A DNA stretch of 64,000 nt, from the NCBI GenBank assembly GCA_035235625.1, contig CP141145.1, positions 42,202,668-42,266,667 of the forward strand, written 5' to 3'. Below are positions 25,881 to 37,000 of the stretch, in pieces. This DNA comes from Saururus chinensis (taxonomy: Eukaryota; Streptophyta; Magnoliopsida; Piperales; Saururaceae). The first letter of the stretch is position 1; each line of letters starts with the position of its first letter. The notes below the pieces were generated by a model. It saw only the letters and a list, made by a program, of their open reading frames with translations. It had not been told where the DNA came from and made no database searches. Both the position numbers and the translations under genes were made by a program.

Positions 25881-26343
25881 GCCACTCCTCGTGTTCATTT
25901 ATCCCATCACAAAGTACTTGGGGAGGAAGTATCTCTCTTAAGTAAATAGCTTAGTCAAATTTGATATCCTCTTCCAATTTAATATTCAACATGTACGTGC
26001 AATCCTCTCGAGAGATTTACAAAGAGGAATCCGGCAAACCACAAGGAAAATATTAAGTACATACTAGTAAGGCTTTACACATAATTTTACTTAAAAAATG
26101 AGTCCACGAATAAATTATTTTACCCCGAAATGGAACACGGATGATCGAAATTTCACACACTGAATATATACATTTATTTAGCAAAGAGGATCGCCTAAAC
26201 AACATTTGGAGAGAAAGAAAGACAAACGAATCAGTAAGGACTTGCTATTGATCTTAGCACAGAAGTATAATGCGCAGCAGCTACACTAAGTTTCATGACC
26301 AAATCGCCCTATCTTCCACAATTAACGAAAGGATAGAATTCAT

Positions 26344-26829
26344 CTAGCATTTTAAGGGAGGAAGGTCAGTTGTGGCTGCGTCTCCCACGGCCCCAGGCTG
26401 CTGGGACCGCCCGAAGACCCGACTCCCAAACAAGAAGAAGCCGACGGCATGACCCACCACCGCAACGAGGAAGACGCCCACGTTGAACGACATGACTGCG
26501 AGCATGAGCATGTAGGCCAGCCCCACACGGACCAGGTGCATGGCCGTCTGCACCAACCCGGCTGCAACACGGTTCGCACTGGGCTTGATCATTCGGCAAT
26601 GGGAGAGCCATTCCACCAGCAATGCCAAAGCGAAGACGAAGATAAGGGAGAGGATGTACATGCCCAGTCTCCCGCCGGGCCATCCGGAGAAGAGGACCTC
26701 GGTTTTCCTCCCCCAGAAGAAGGTCATGTGCATCATCATCCCCTTGTGGTGCATTTGCATGCCGCCGGTGGCGTTGGGGGAGGCCATGCTGCCATGTGAG
26801 CCATCCATTCCGTGCATCCCACCCTCCAT
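26344..26829 (-). CDS. COPT/CTR-family copper transporter (copy 1 of the duplicate pair)
   Basis: Single-exon protein of 161 residues. The N-terminus is Met/His rich (MEGGMHGMDG, then HKGMMMHMTFFWG at 28-40). TM1 is about 56-75, TM2 about 101-117 and TM3 about 117-135. The pore motif MxxxM is M109-M113 (MLAVM) and GxxxG is G126-G130 (GHAVG). The C-terminus ends in a lysine-cysteine pair, a Cu-handling feature common at CTR tails. The gene lies 1.9 kb downstream of the small heat-shock gene on the same strand and is the duplicate of the gene at 47558-48043. Three GTAC cores (26943, 26969, 26996) lie 115-170 bp upstream of the start; GTAC is the core bound by the copper regulator SPL7, although chance occurrence is possible. 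Confidence 0.94.
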   Translation of the reverse strand: MEGGMHGMDGSHGSMASPNATGGMQMHHKGMMMHMTFFWGRKTEVLFSGWPGGRLGMYILSLIFVFALALLVEWLSHCRMIKPSANRVAAGLVQTAMHLVRVGLAYMLMLAVMSFNVGVFLVAVVGHAVGFFLFGSRVFGRSQQPGAVGDAATTDLPPLKC

Positions 26830-27683
26830 CCTGTGTTATGCTTGCTAGCCGGCGATAAATAATCTGAAGGGGATTCATTTGCATAAATAGGGAAGCCTAT
26901 GGCGATTTTTTCTTTCATAGAGACCCTATTTTTTTAGGGTTCGTACGATTGAGACCTTGTATTTGCGTGTACTATCCAGTTTGGGGGTGGTGGTAGTACA
27001 AATGAGTTGGAAACATTCAACGGTTAGAGAAGGGAAGAGACGGAAACGGCATCACGCATGCCAATTTCCAGGCGCGCGCGTCCCTGTTGAAAATGAAATG
27101 GCGTGGTAGAAGAAACACAAGTGATTCAATCCTATCGTTTCAAAATTGATAGCCTAAATTTAATTGTAAAGGAAGAAATTATGTGGGTGTGGTTCTTATA
27201 TTAGGAAAAATTATCGTACAGGCCACGTGATAGATATGCCCCATCTTAAAGAATGCTAAGTTTAACTAATTTATACATGAGAAAGATGAGATATAAATTT
27301 AAATTTATATATTTAAATATAAATGAAGGTATATATAACCACGTATTTAAATATAAATAAAGATATGTACAGTAAAACGGTTCTATTAGATACTTCCTCT
27401 TACATCATATATAATGTATATTAATTATAGCATAAAGTGTTCAATAGCCCAATTCAATCCCTAAAAATAGAGATAAGTAATATTAACATGATGTAAAAAA
27501 AGTACATGAAAGCCGTCTCATCAATAATAATAATAGGAAGATAAAATAAATTTATAACGTATGTTTTTCAACATCACGTAAGCATTTTTTAATTGGGATA
27601 TAACCATGTTCGGCTTGCATGTCTCGACACGTGCTTGTAAGTTGGTAGGCAGGCCGTTGGCACATATAGCCGTCTCTCGGAAC

Positions 27684-28472
27684 CATGGAAGGCCGTATCG
27701 GCCGATACGGGTGCGTATCGGCCGATATGTACCCGTATCGGCCGATACGTACCCGTATCGGCCGACACCGATACGATACGGGGGGCGATACGCTCCCCAT
27801 ATGAAATTTTGATATGTTTCGGCCGTATCAGTCATACCGTATCGATACAGCCGATACGTATCGATACTCTATTTTTAAAAATATTTTTTTATTTAAAAAA
27901 TTATTTTTTAATTAAAAAATTATTTATTTTTTTTGAAAAATTTTTTTAAAATTTTTTTTCTTAAAAATAAATACACAATTCAAACGTAACTTCTTTAAAA
28001 GTTTAAGTTTTAGTTATTTTAAAAAAAATATTTTTAAAGTTATATGAGATTAATACGGGTAGGTCTATACAATTTACATAAATTTTTATTTTATATATAG
28101 TGCTCCATTCATATACATTTATTTAAACATATAACTTAAACTCATCTTAAGTATATTATTTATTTTAAAATAAATTAATTTAAAAGCACTTAATATGAGA
28201 AAAAATGACCAATAATTTATTTGGGATGGAGAGCATAATAATATATAGTTATGAATAAACTAATTTTAAAATACCCGTATCAATTGATATAACATTATAT
28301 AGTTTTATTATACTCTAAAAGAAGTATTATAATAATATATTATTAATTATAATATTTTTTTATATTTATAAAAAAATTTATACCCGTTTCAGTGCATACC
28401 AAGTGTATCATCGACGCGTATCCATATTCATAATCATCGATACTCTCATATATATCGATACGGCCTTCCATG
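27684..28472. mobile_element. 789-bp TIR element rich in GTATCGGCC repeats
   Basis: Perfect 17-bp inverted ends CATGGAAGGCCGTATCG (27684-27700) and CGATACGGCCTTCCATG (28456-28472). The left 190 bp is packed with CGTATCGG/CCGATACG motifs; the middle is very AT-rich. The duplicate segment at about 48.78-48.89 kb lacks it, while sequence on both sides is shared. If the outer CATG is the target-site duplication, the TIR proper starts GAAGGCC. No coding capacity; family not assigned. Confidence 0.8.
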
Positions 28473-28738
28473 CTCATAACAACCTTGCCGCGTCGCCCTC
28501 AATTACACGAAAATTGGTCTTGCTGGTTTTTTGCAGTCGAAAATTAGTTGTTCTTTCATTTACAAATAATGGGGGCAATTTAGAAAAGCATATTCACATA
28601 AAACCAACTAATTGCACAGGCGTACTTTCAACTGATTACAAGATCAGAACATCTTACAAAGCGCACCTTATTTCCCAACACTGGTTCTCTCACACACCCT
28701 TCCGAAAGGGAGATTCGGCAGCAAGCGTCAAGAGATTT

Positions 28739-29218
28739 TTAGCCAGAGATTTCGACCGCTTTCACTTCAGGTTGCTTCTCTTCCTCCTTGGGCACGATGA
28801 TGGTGAGGACTCCATTTTCCATCGATGCCTTGATCTGCTCCATCTTGGCATTCTCCGGTAGGCGGAACCGACGGATGAACTTGCCGCTGCTCCTTTCAAC
28901 ACGGTGCCATTTGTCGGTTTTCTCTTCGTGCTCACGGGTCCTCTCTCCGCTGATCTGGAGAACCCTGCCTTCCTCCATCTCCACCTTTACTTCCTCCTTC
29001 TTTAGACCCGGGAGGTCGACCTTGAAGATGTGGGCCTCAGGGGCCTCCTTCCAGTCGACCTTGGTCATGGCCAACTGGTTGGTTTCGTCGGTAGAGGCAG
29101 GCCGGCTTGTTGTCAGGCCGGAGAAGGGGAATCCCTCAAAAGGGTCCCAGATATCGAGCGAGAAGGGGTCGAACACATTCGAGCGTTGGCCGCCGAAGAT
29201 GCTCGGAATGAGCGCCAT
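28739..29218 (-). CDS. Class I cytosolic small heat-shock protein (~18 kDa)
   Basis: Intronless protein of 159 residues, the usual size of plant class I sHSPs, which form 12-mers and hold unfolding proteins for refolding by HSP70/HSP100. The N-terminal arm has the class I start MALIPSIFG and the WDPFEGFPF box. The alpha-crystallin domain spans about 52-144, with consensus II at [16 protein letters not shown] (65-80) and consensus I at GVLTIIVPK (136-144). The tail VEISG carries the V/I-x-I motif that docks neighbouring dimers. Two tandem heat-shock elements lie 160-230 bp upstream. Its duplicate at 49107-49592 differs by two inserted residues and about a dozen substitutions. Intact. Confidence 0.96.
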   Translation of the reverse strand: MALIPSIFGGQRSNVFDPFSLDIWDPFEGFPFSGLTTSRPASTDETNQLAMTKVDWKEAPEAHIFKVDLPGLKKEEVKVEMEEGRVLQISGERTREHEEKTDKWHRVERSSGKFIRRFRLPENAKMEQIKASMENGVLTIIVPKEEEKQPEVKAVEISG

Positions 29219-29355
29219 GGTGAGTAGACGATGAAAGTTTGATCACAGCACGAGCTCGGCTATAGACAAATGCGGATTCTAACTCGGCCGAGTATATCTT
29301 CCGACAAAAAACAGAGCTATAAAGAGAGAGAGAGAGAATCAGATAGGCATGCACT

Positions 29356-29445
29356 ACGAGTGGCGTTTCGTTAAAATTCAAGAGAGCTCTGGAAAGCTCT
29401 ACGAGTGGCGTTTCGTTATAATTCAAGAGAGCGCTGGAAAGCTCT
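29356..29445 (-). promoter_or_regulatory. Two tandem heat-shock elements in a 45-bp repeat
   Basis: Two 45-bp units (29356-29400 and 29401-29445). Each contains five alternating triplets at 5-bp spacing: TTC-GAG-CTC-GAA-CTC at 29377-29399 and TTC-GAG-CGC-GAA-CTC at 29422-29444. This matches the TTCnnGAAnnTTC layout bound by heat-shock factor trimers, with single-base departures. They lie 160-230 bp upstream of the sHSP start. The other copy of the gene has one such unit. Confidence 0.8.
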
Positions 29446-29744
29446 ATGGCGTCTACACCTTTCCTTGGTGTTACACTAGAAGCGCGATGGGGGTTTACAT
29501 GTGTACAACTCGGAATGGATTTGGACCGGAAATTTTTTTACCGAACCTAAATTTATAATTAAATGTTTAGTATGATGAGAAGGGCCGGATGTCATCTTCG
29601 GGTTTTGTCAAATCCCAACCGGTTTTGTCAAATCCCAGTAAGAGGTGGTAAATCTAAAATTTAAATTCGACTGGAATAACTATTTGGTTTAATTTATAAA
29701 CTTAAACCCGACCCTTTTTTATTGTAATTAAATAAGTAAATAAT

Positions 29745-30690
29745 TATAGTCTCTGTCCGGTATATTGGCTATTTACAAAAATAATATTTTTTATTGAATA
29801 ATAAAACTTATACATAAAATAATAAAAAATAATTTATGAGAAGTTTTTTTAAGTATTTGGTCATTTAAATTGAATAAAATAAAATTATTAATATAAAATA
29901 AATTATTTTCCAAATAAAGCATAAATATGGAACGGTTGGAATATTATCTTTTAACAAACATAAAGAGCGAAAATATGTTAATAACACGGTACTTGGGCAG
30001 CCACTTTCGCTTTCTCTTCCGAGCTTAATGATGAAATTGAGCATACGGTGTCCTTGAAAGCCACACATGCATGAAATTAATTAGCATCGTCTGCATCACC
30101 TTCAAAGTTGAAAGCAACTTACAATCACTTGGGTATCATACGTGCCAAAATTGCGCACAAGCAGAAATGAGACTTAAGAAAACAATTGACATTTTGGAAC
30201 ATGTCATTAGACGTACAAACATAACCATATATGAACAGAAGTATTCTAACCGATACATATATTGAGCTTAATATGCGACTTGGGGGAGAATTTTCATTGG
30301 AAGCCCATCAGTCTAAATGAATTTGTTTAAACTCTGTTTTAGAGCATAACCTCACTAATTCATGGGCTCTTCTTTCGTGAGATCATCGTGCAACTTAGAG
30401 ATGATATTTGAAGACTAGGAGGGAAGTTGATGCAAGCCAGATTGGGTGAACTGTCTTAAACAGCTTACTTTGAGACATTTTGTCCTGAAATAGGTTTCTC
30501 TATTATCATCGTTGTAGATTTTGAGAAGCTCTTATGCCGTGGATTCGATATTCTTTCAATACTTCCCTGAATTTTGGGATAACTTGTCCATTCAAGCTCG
30601 ATAACTCTTCCTTCTTTTTAACTCTACTGTTTTTCTTCAGCCCGCGGTCAGTGTAATTCACTGGAAATGCTTTGGAAGAATGTCCATTAA
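29745..30690. repeat. Third copy of the COPT upstream flank
   Basis: Related to 16440-17282 in unit 1 and to 21541-22090 in unit 2. Shared blocks include GGAACGGTT, GCCACTTTCGCTT, AAACAATTGACATTTTGGAAC, TTCATGGGCTC and GGGAAGTTGATGCA. It lacks the Stowaway MITE, having a lone TA near 30242, and retains the roughly 540-bp part deleted from unit 1. It lies upstream of the sHSP gene. Confidence 0.75.
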
Positions 30691-30788
30691 TTTGATTAGA
30701 ACATCAGTTTCATGACATGCAGTTCAAGATTGTCCCCCCAAATAGTTTGTTGTAATCCTTAGTTCCAGGAGGTTACTCCATTTAGATG

Positions 30789-31570
30789 TTTTTTGTTGCC
30801 AGCGGATTGGTGGATATGTACTCAAAATGTGGATATGTGAATGCAGCAAAGATTATTTTTGATAAGCTGCAAGAAAAAGATGTGGTAGCTTAAATTCTCT
30901 GATGGGATGTTTGTTTCTTCATTCTCAAAGTCAAGCATTCACTTTCTTTTGGGCATACTTTCGACATAGTTCTCTTATGCTAGTTTGGTCAGCTCATGTG
31001 GGAGGCTATTTTCTTTATCTCAAGGGAGACAAGTTAATGGAGAAATATTAAAAGATAGATATGTGTATGATGCATATGTCAGATCTACCTTAATCGATAT
31101 GTATGCAGTTTATAAATGTAGATGAATCTCGTTGTCTTTTTTATAGTATGCCCATTAAGAACATTGTTTCATGGTATGAGATGATACATGGACATGCAAA
31201 GAATGGCACTGGTGAGAGACTTGTAGATCTCTTTGAGAAGATGCTTGAGGAAGGAGGGAAACCTGATGATATAACTTTTATTTCCGTTCTAATTGCCTGC
31301 AGCCATTCTGGATTGGTTGATTCAACAATTAAATGCTTCAATTTGATGAAAAATAATCGTGGCATTCAGCCCTTGGCCTACTACTATGCATGTGTAATAG
31401 ATTCTCTTGGATGTGCGTTTCGATTTGAAGAAGCAGAAGTTCTTCTTGAAAAGATGACAATAAGGATGATCTTATCATACGGGATGTTCCTCTTAGTTCT
31501 TGCCAAGTTCATGCCAATGTGAAATTATGAAGCGAGCTCCATAGGACTCTGTTCCAACTCCCAAACAATG
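30789..31570 (+). pseudogene. PPR protein pseudogene (PLS class, E-type tail)
   Basis: Readable pentatricopeptide repeat text appears in several frames. FVASGLVDMYSKCGYVNAAK then IFDKLQEKDVVA (30795-30890) ends in a stop where Trp is expected. DAYVRSTLIDMY follows near 31070, then an open stretch 31103-31480 with FYSMPIKNIVSWYEMIHGHA, GKPDDITFISVLIACSHSGL and EEAEVLLEKM. A frameshift near 31465 moves the expected SSCQVHANV into another frame. These are organellar RNA-editing or processing factors when intact. The repeats upstream of 30789 are absent and several stops interrupt it, so it is a decayed fragment. Confidence 0.88.
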
Positions 31571-32120
31571 AAAATCATCAAACTCTATTCCAGACTCCCT
31601 GCCCCCAACTTCTTGTTTAAAATTTGTTATAATACTTGTAATAATTTATTCTTTAAATTAGATGGATAGGAAGCTAGATTTGAAAAGGCTATGTAAAATT
31701 TTTGTACACAAAAATAATGTACAAGTAAAATTATAAATTTGTGAAGTGTAAGTACTTGCATCTATAAGGGGAAGGGCATGTTAAAGGTTAAACGTCCTCA
31801 ATCAATATAGACCTGAAAGGCTTGCCTGATGAGGTGGGTAAGGTCGATTACTTAATCAACCATATCCATAGGCAATGTCAAGAGAAAGCCACATGAAAAA
31901 ATTACGAAGCAAAAAAAAAAAAAATCACATGAAAACCTGCTGATCTTCAAAGGACAGAACCAACTTACATGTAATGTGGTATCCTATACTCTTTGAATGA
32001 CTCTTCCCACATAGGAATTGTTGACTTACATGCCTTGGACTATACTTGGATAGAGTTTTAGTACAACTTGGACTTAGGGCCCATATAATGGATAATTATC
32101 ATTACTGAATGACTAACTAT
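31571..32120. other. Intergenic, no gene seen
   Basis: Unique AT-rich sequence between the PPR pseudogene and the nested transposon region. Nothing recognisable. Confidence 0.5.
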
Positions 32121-32276
32121 GGAGAGTGGGTTGTTAACGAGCCTCGGACTTAGTCGAGTATTGGCCTTCTACAGCTTGAGCTCAGCTCGAAGCTCGAATA
32201 AACTCAAATTAATTTTCAACTTGAGTTGAACTTAAGTAAATAAATCATGAGCCTCGGCTCGGACTAAAAAAATAAA

Positions 32277-32278
<2 letters not shown>

Positions 32279-32339
<61 letters not shown>
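32279..32339. repeat. (AT)n microsatellite
   Basis: About 60 bp of uninterrupted AT dinucleotides. It sits at the left edge of the inner 7.8-kb insertion; the right edge at 40127 is also TATATATAATATA, so this was probably the insertion target. Confidence 0.95.
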
Positions 32340-32340
<1 letters not shown>

Positions 32341-32374
32341 CACTTACCCTGCGGGTACCTGTTGGCTAGGCTCT

Positions 32375-32803
32375 GTGGGTAAATTTTATGATGACCACAT
32401 CCTTTCTCTCTGGCCTATGCTTTCCCATTACCCCTTCCAACCCGTCGCCCTCGTTCATCTTCTAGGCGACCCACTCCTTCCCCATGGTTTGCCATCATCG
32501 CCCCTCTCCTTCCCCACATTTTGCCATCATTTTCCTTTGCCCCTCTCCGGGTCCGCCATCGTTGCCCTTACTCTTCTAGGAGATGAGCAATCGCCTGTGC
32601 CACTCCTCTTTTGGGTGACGAGCAGCCGCCAGTACCACTCCCTCTTCTGGGTGACCTACAACCGCCAGCTGCCAACTGCCAATGCCCCTGCCTCTTCAAA
32701 GCAACTAGCAGCCGCCAGCGCCCCTCCATCTTCCCCCGAAACTCGACCTTGCTCTCCTCCATCTCTACTCCTAATCCGGCATCAACCATCCTCCCTCATT
32801 TAA
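32375..32803 (+). other. Open frame in the GC-rich left end of the inner element; unlikely gene
   Basis: 142 codons of proline-, serine- and leucine-rich peptide with internal near-repeats (LFWVTSSRQ / LFWVTYNRQ). No domain is recognised. It resembles the GC-rich subterminal sequence of gene-capturing transposons rather than a conserved protein. Confidence 0.3.
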
Positions 32804-33512
32804 CATTGGTGAAACTTGTCTAAAAAATACTTTTTTTTTTTGGATTACAAAATTTATTTTTTGGCTAATCTTTTTTCTTTCTTTTTTCACAAAATAGATT
32901 GTTTGGTTTCTATTTAAGCCCTCCTTCTATCTGTTCAAAGGTCTTTGTGTTCTTCCTCTCATCATTTAAATATTTTCTCATGTAAAAGTTTCTTCTTTTA
33001 TTTTGTGTAGAATTGATGTTTGTGAAAATGCTTAATGGTAGAGTTGATTTGTTAGATCTTAAATCTAAGTATAGATCGTTTTATGTATTTGATTTGTGAA
33101 AAAAAAAATTTGTTAGATATTTGTCAAAATGCTTAATGTTAAATTTAAGTGCTGGTGTTTTATTTTGTGCACAGATTGTGTATGCATTTGATTTGTTAAA
33201 TGTGAAAATGCTTAAAATGCATTATAGAATTTTTATGAGTGCTGATTGAAATAGAATTTAGTGTAGTGGCTGAGTGCTGATTGAAATAGAATTTTCTATC
33301 AATGGTGGAAGATTCTGTTGACTGAAATAAATAGATTTCGTTGGTTGCAGTGTTCTTTCCTCAAGGTTTTGCATGGCAGAGATGTGAATATGGACAGTTT
33401 TCGTTTGTATATTGCATTGTGACATTTTTTTTCTTTAGTTGGTTATATCAAATTTGTTTGATGCTCATAGTGTTCAGTATGTCATTTTAAAAATCTTATG
33501 ATTAGCATGCAG

Positions 33513-34005
33513 GGGAAGTATAAAGTTGACAATCCTTGTTCAGAGAGGCTCTATGATGCATCTATGTTTGAGGGGAACGCGAAACTTCATTTCTTTCTTA
33601 ATCCTTCTTCATTTATGGTTCTCCTCAAGTTTTCTTTGGGGTAGGAAAATGATAAGTATTTGGTTGAAATATGTGGAGATGTACTTGATCATATATGATA
33701 GAGTTCTTGAAAAGTAGCCGAGCCAGTGTGGAATTTATCAGAGATTTGGTTACTTTCCCTTCAACATGAAATACTCCATAAACCAAATAAGCTTGATCTG
33801 AGAGTTGCGTTCATGAAGTTGCATGATGGCTCTTTTTATCTATTTTGTACATAGTGTCTAAAATTGTTTATATTTCAGTCTAGGTGATGTCACTATCTTA
33901 TTTATATATGTGGTGTTTGCTTTGTTGTAGGTTTCATGTTTCCCTTTCAATGACCATAACTGCTTCCCAATTCAAGTGATAATATCATTTTGTCAAAGTT
34001 CATTC
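33513..34005 (+). pseudogene. PTEN-type lipid phosphatase gene fragment (two exon pieces)
   Basis: Two short exon-like pieces follow AG acceptors. The first (33513 to about 33582) reads GKYKVDNPCSERLYDASMFE. The second (33931 to about 34000) reads VSCFPFNDHNCFPIQVI then ISFCQSSF. These match the consecutive blocks of plant PTEN (KYKVYNLCSERLYDA; FPFDDHNCPPIQLI) that precede the catalytic P-loop. The P-loop HCKAGxxRTG itself is not present, and the flanking exons are missing, so this is a captured fragment with intron remnants, not a functional PI(3,4,5)P3 phosphatase. Recognition is from conserved motif text recalled for the family. Confidence 0.7.
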
Positions 34006-37000
34006 ATGGCTCAAGACCTTAACTCACCACTTAGCCAAACAATCCCCCCCAACCACCAGTCAGCCCAAGCCGAGCAGTTCCTTGTCTACAATGCGGCCCT
34101 CCAGGGCCAGAGGAATGACTACATTGTTGTCTCTTTCGTCCACTGTGGCCACTGCCGCCAGGAGATCAGCGGCGCCCCTGACATCCTGATCTCGGTGGGG
34201 AAGTATAGTGGCTACAGGCCTTGTCGGACCTTCCCTAGTGCCAGTTCCACCTGGATGACATGCTGCACACGGACGAGCCACTTCTACTGGAGCCCCACGA
34301 CAATGGGATGGGGTGGTGGGCAGCACGGCTGCAGAATGGGTCATGTGGGGCCTGAGAGGATCTAAGGCATGCGGCGGCGGTGGCAACCAACGCATAAAGT
34401 TCACATTTGAAATTAGTGAGCCCTACATCCCTGAAATCTCAAGTTAAATGATATAATGCACATTTCGTCCATCTCAGTTCTATTTATTGATTGTTGTATG
34501 TGATGGCTTTTTTGTTCTCTGCTAAAATGAAAATATTGAATTGGAGAAGTTAGGACTGCGATATGGGTTGTAATTTTTTCAACCCATATCTTTTGAGAAT
34601 GGAAATTATGGTTATAGAGATTAAGCAACAGAAAGCAGCAATATATAGGAGATGATCAAGAGTCATTGAGAGTGCTCATCCCAATGAGGTATGTCAATTA
34701 TTTGAAATGAATCATAAGTTTATATAACTGAGTGATCTTTATCGAATGCCACAGCCAGGTTTCAATGCATAAATGTTAGTAGGGAGTTTAGTTAATTGGG
34801 TTTTGGGTTGAAATGTAGTTGTAGGTATAGTCTTTTATCTTGAATGAGCAGTTGGCACGAGATAAGACCAACCTTTGGAGTCGGAGATGAGGCCTTGGTA
34901 CTACAACGAAGAAGTAGTAGTTGAAATAAGCATAAGTTTGGGCTCCTACGTTATTTGGTGCAAGATAGTGTAAAAAGAACCAAAGTGTGGCCAGAAAGGC
35001 CTTGAGAAGAATCTCCAGTTATTGTAAAACTACAATGTTTGTGGAGAGATCAGCAGCCACAGAAAACCTGCTCAAAGATTTACATAAGAAATCTATCATC
35101 CCAAACAAAGAAGAGAAAATGCAACATATGCCCAAGGATTAGGCCACTATAGGACAACATATCCAATGCAAAAGGTGATAACTTTTGACTTTAACAAAAT
35201 ATTATTTATTTTTATTTAAATTCTTTTTACTTTGCATTACTATCTAGTGTAAATTATTGTTATGACCCACCTTAGGGCCTTATGCAGGATAATAACTCTC
35301 AAGCAACCCATGGAGAGCCATCAAAAGTACCTATGTTGCAACGAAGTGACGACTTTAGTGATGAATCAAGTGAAGACAAAATATAACCTCTTTTTAAAGG
35401 TTGTCAGGAGCTTTTTTAGAACTTTATTGGATTTATTGTCATCAACTTGAATTATCTTATGCTGCTTCTATGTGTCTACCCCGGGTATTGTATTCGATGA
35501 TAGTTAGATTTTTTGTCAGGAGCTTTTTGAGAACTTTGTTGAATTTTTGGCAGGAAGTTAAATGAGCTCTGATCTTCTCCTAAGTGTATGCTCCTAGTAT
35601 TGTATGTTTTTTAGAACTTTGATGGATTTCTGGTAGGAACTTAAAATGATCTTTTAGTTTTTTCCAATTATGTCTTGATGACCTCATAGATACTTATCAC
35701 GACCTCACAGAATTCCAATTTAGTGTTTGTGTTGTTTGCAAGATCTGAAGGGGACTCGAGCCCCTGAGTTCATTAGTTTCATTAACCCCTTGATGCTGGG
35801 GAGTTTTGTAATGAAATTTTTTTTTGGCTAAGAGTCCTACATAGCCTTAGTTCAATTTTGCCAACATTATATAACTTGCATTACGCTTTTGGACCTCCCA
35901 CCCAATTTTGATATTCGAGGCTGGGGCAGTCCTCATCTCTCATGTAGGCAATAAAAATAAGAATTGCATAACATGAATTAGTAGTGTACAAGGTAATTAT
36001 CAGCTTCCATGTCTCTACAATGCACACCAAAAACCATTTCAATAAACATTCCATTTTAGTTCACATCAACAAAGAGCATTAGTCATGCATGCATTTCTCT
36101 TTTATTCAATATATATACACACAAATGTCACCCAGATCTCTGGCTGGTGTATGTGATTTTTTTGCAGCAAAACAAAAAGGTCACGAAGGACAGGTGCTTA
36201 ATACCCTTCCAATTATTCCAAGGATAAAATTTTAGCAAATAATCAAGAGACAAATATCAAAAAAGAAACATTAAGAACAGTCAATATAAAGGAAAAGTTA
36301 AGAATCCCACATCGAAATGACTATTGGTTCCATCAAACATATTTAGTCCAATACTTCAAACTGCATATGGCAAGAGTGCGGGACTCCTTTTGGTGACAAA
36401 TACGATCAATATATTAGCCAAGTGGGATTAATTGTATATGAAGCCTTTGAATCTCATCGATGGTTCCAATGGTCAGCTCCTCTTCCTTTGCAATTGTAAG
36501 ACTGTCACAAAGTAAGTAGTAGTAAGTTGAGCACAAACTTACCGATCCATAGATTCCAATGAAATAAACCCATTATATTACAAACCGTATTAGTAACGGC
36601 CATATAAGGTAGTTATAAGATGAATGAAAGACCCATCTGAACATGTTCAAAGGAAAACTGTATAGAGGAGGCAAGATCTTTATTCTGTCTTCTCAAAAAG
36701 TTGGCACGATCATCTGAATTCAGAAGTTGCTTATTCTGAAACAACCAAAACATGACATTTAAGGAAGAAAGTAGATTGAAAAAAATTATCAAAGAAGGAA
36801 AATCCCCACATCAAACTCATCATATGCCTACCAAAACTTCTATCACCCCAAAGTTTCACAACTTCCATTACCCCAAGGGAAAACTCAATCTTTGGGTCCT
36901 TACCCATAAAAATTTTGAAAGCCTTCAATATAACTCAATATGGGAAATTTCAACATACCTATGATTGAACCAATATACCAGGGAAACCAAATATGACACG

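Larger units (their letters stand above)
23745..26043 (+). mobile_element. Decayed, internally deleted Ty1/copia retrotransposon
   Basis: Two related terminal regions (about 23745-23970 and 25895-26043) share the text ATCTCCTCTTTCAATTT / ATCCTCTTCCAATTTAA and GGGGAATCCAGCGAACCA / GAGGAATCCGGCAAACCA, as expected of diverged LTRs. Between them lie a gag piece and broken reverse transcriptase and RNase H pieces in plus orientation. Integrase is essentially absent, so the element is dead. It lies in the block missing from the duplicate copy at 47.2 kb. Exact LTR edges are uncertain. Confidence 0.75.
23035..29590. repeat. COPT-sHSP segmental duplication, copy 1
   Basis: Aligns in direct orientation with 47144-49960. 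Matching landmarks are TTTTTAACTATAAAATTCCAAC (23053 and 47156), GGCTTTACACATAATTTTACTT (26068 and 47226), the COPT gene, the spacer and the small heat-shock gene. Copy 1 is longer because of an inserted block at about 23105-26044 and a TIR element at 27684-28472. Confidence 0.85.

Noticed and set aside
26449..26848. Long plus-strand open frames opposite the COPT gene (also 47552-48143)
   Set aside because: They are antisense shadows of the GC-rich COPT coding sequence. Their His/Pro-rich peptides have no family, whereas the minus strand gives a complete CTR protein.
28788..29234. Plus-strand open frame of about 148 codons opposite the sHSP gene (also 49156-49608)
   Set aside because: Antisense of a conserved GC-rich gene; the peptide has no recognisable domain and the sHSP frame explains the conservation between copies.
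32375..32803. 142-codon GC-rich frame as a real proline-rich protein
   Set aside because: Internal slippage-like repeats, overlapping frames on both strands and location at a transposon end make coding unlikely.
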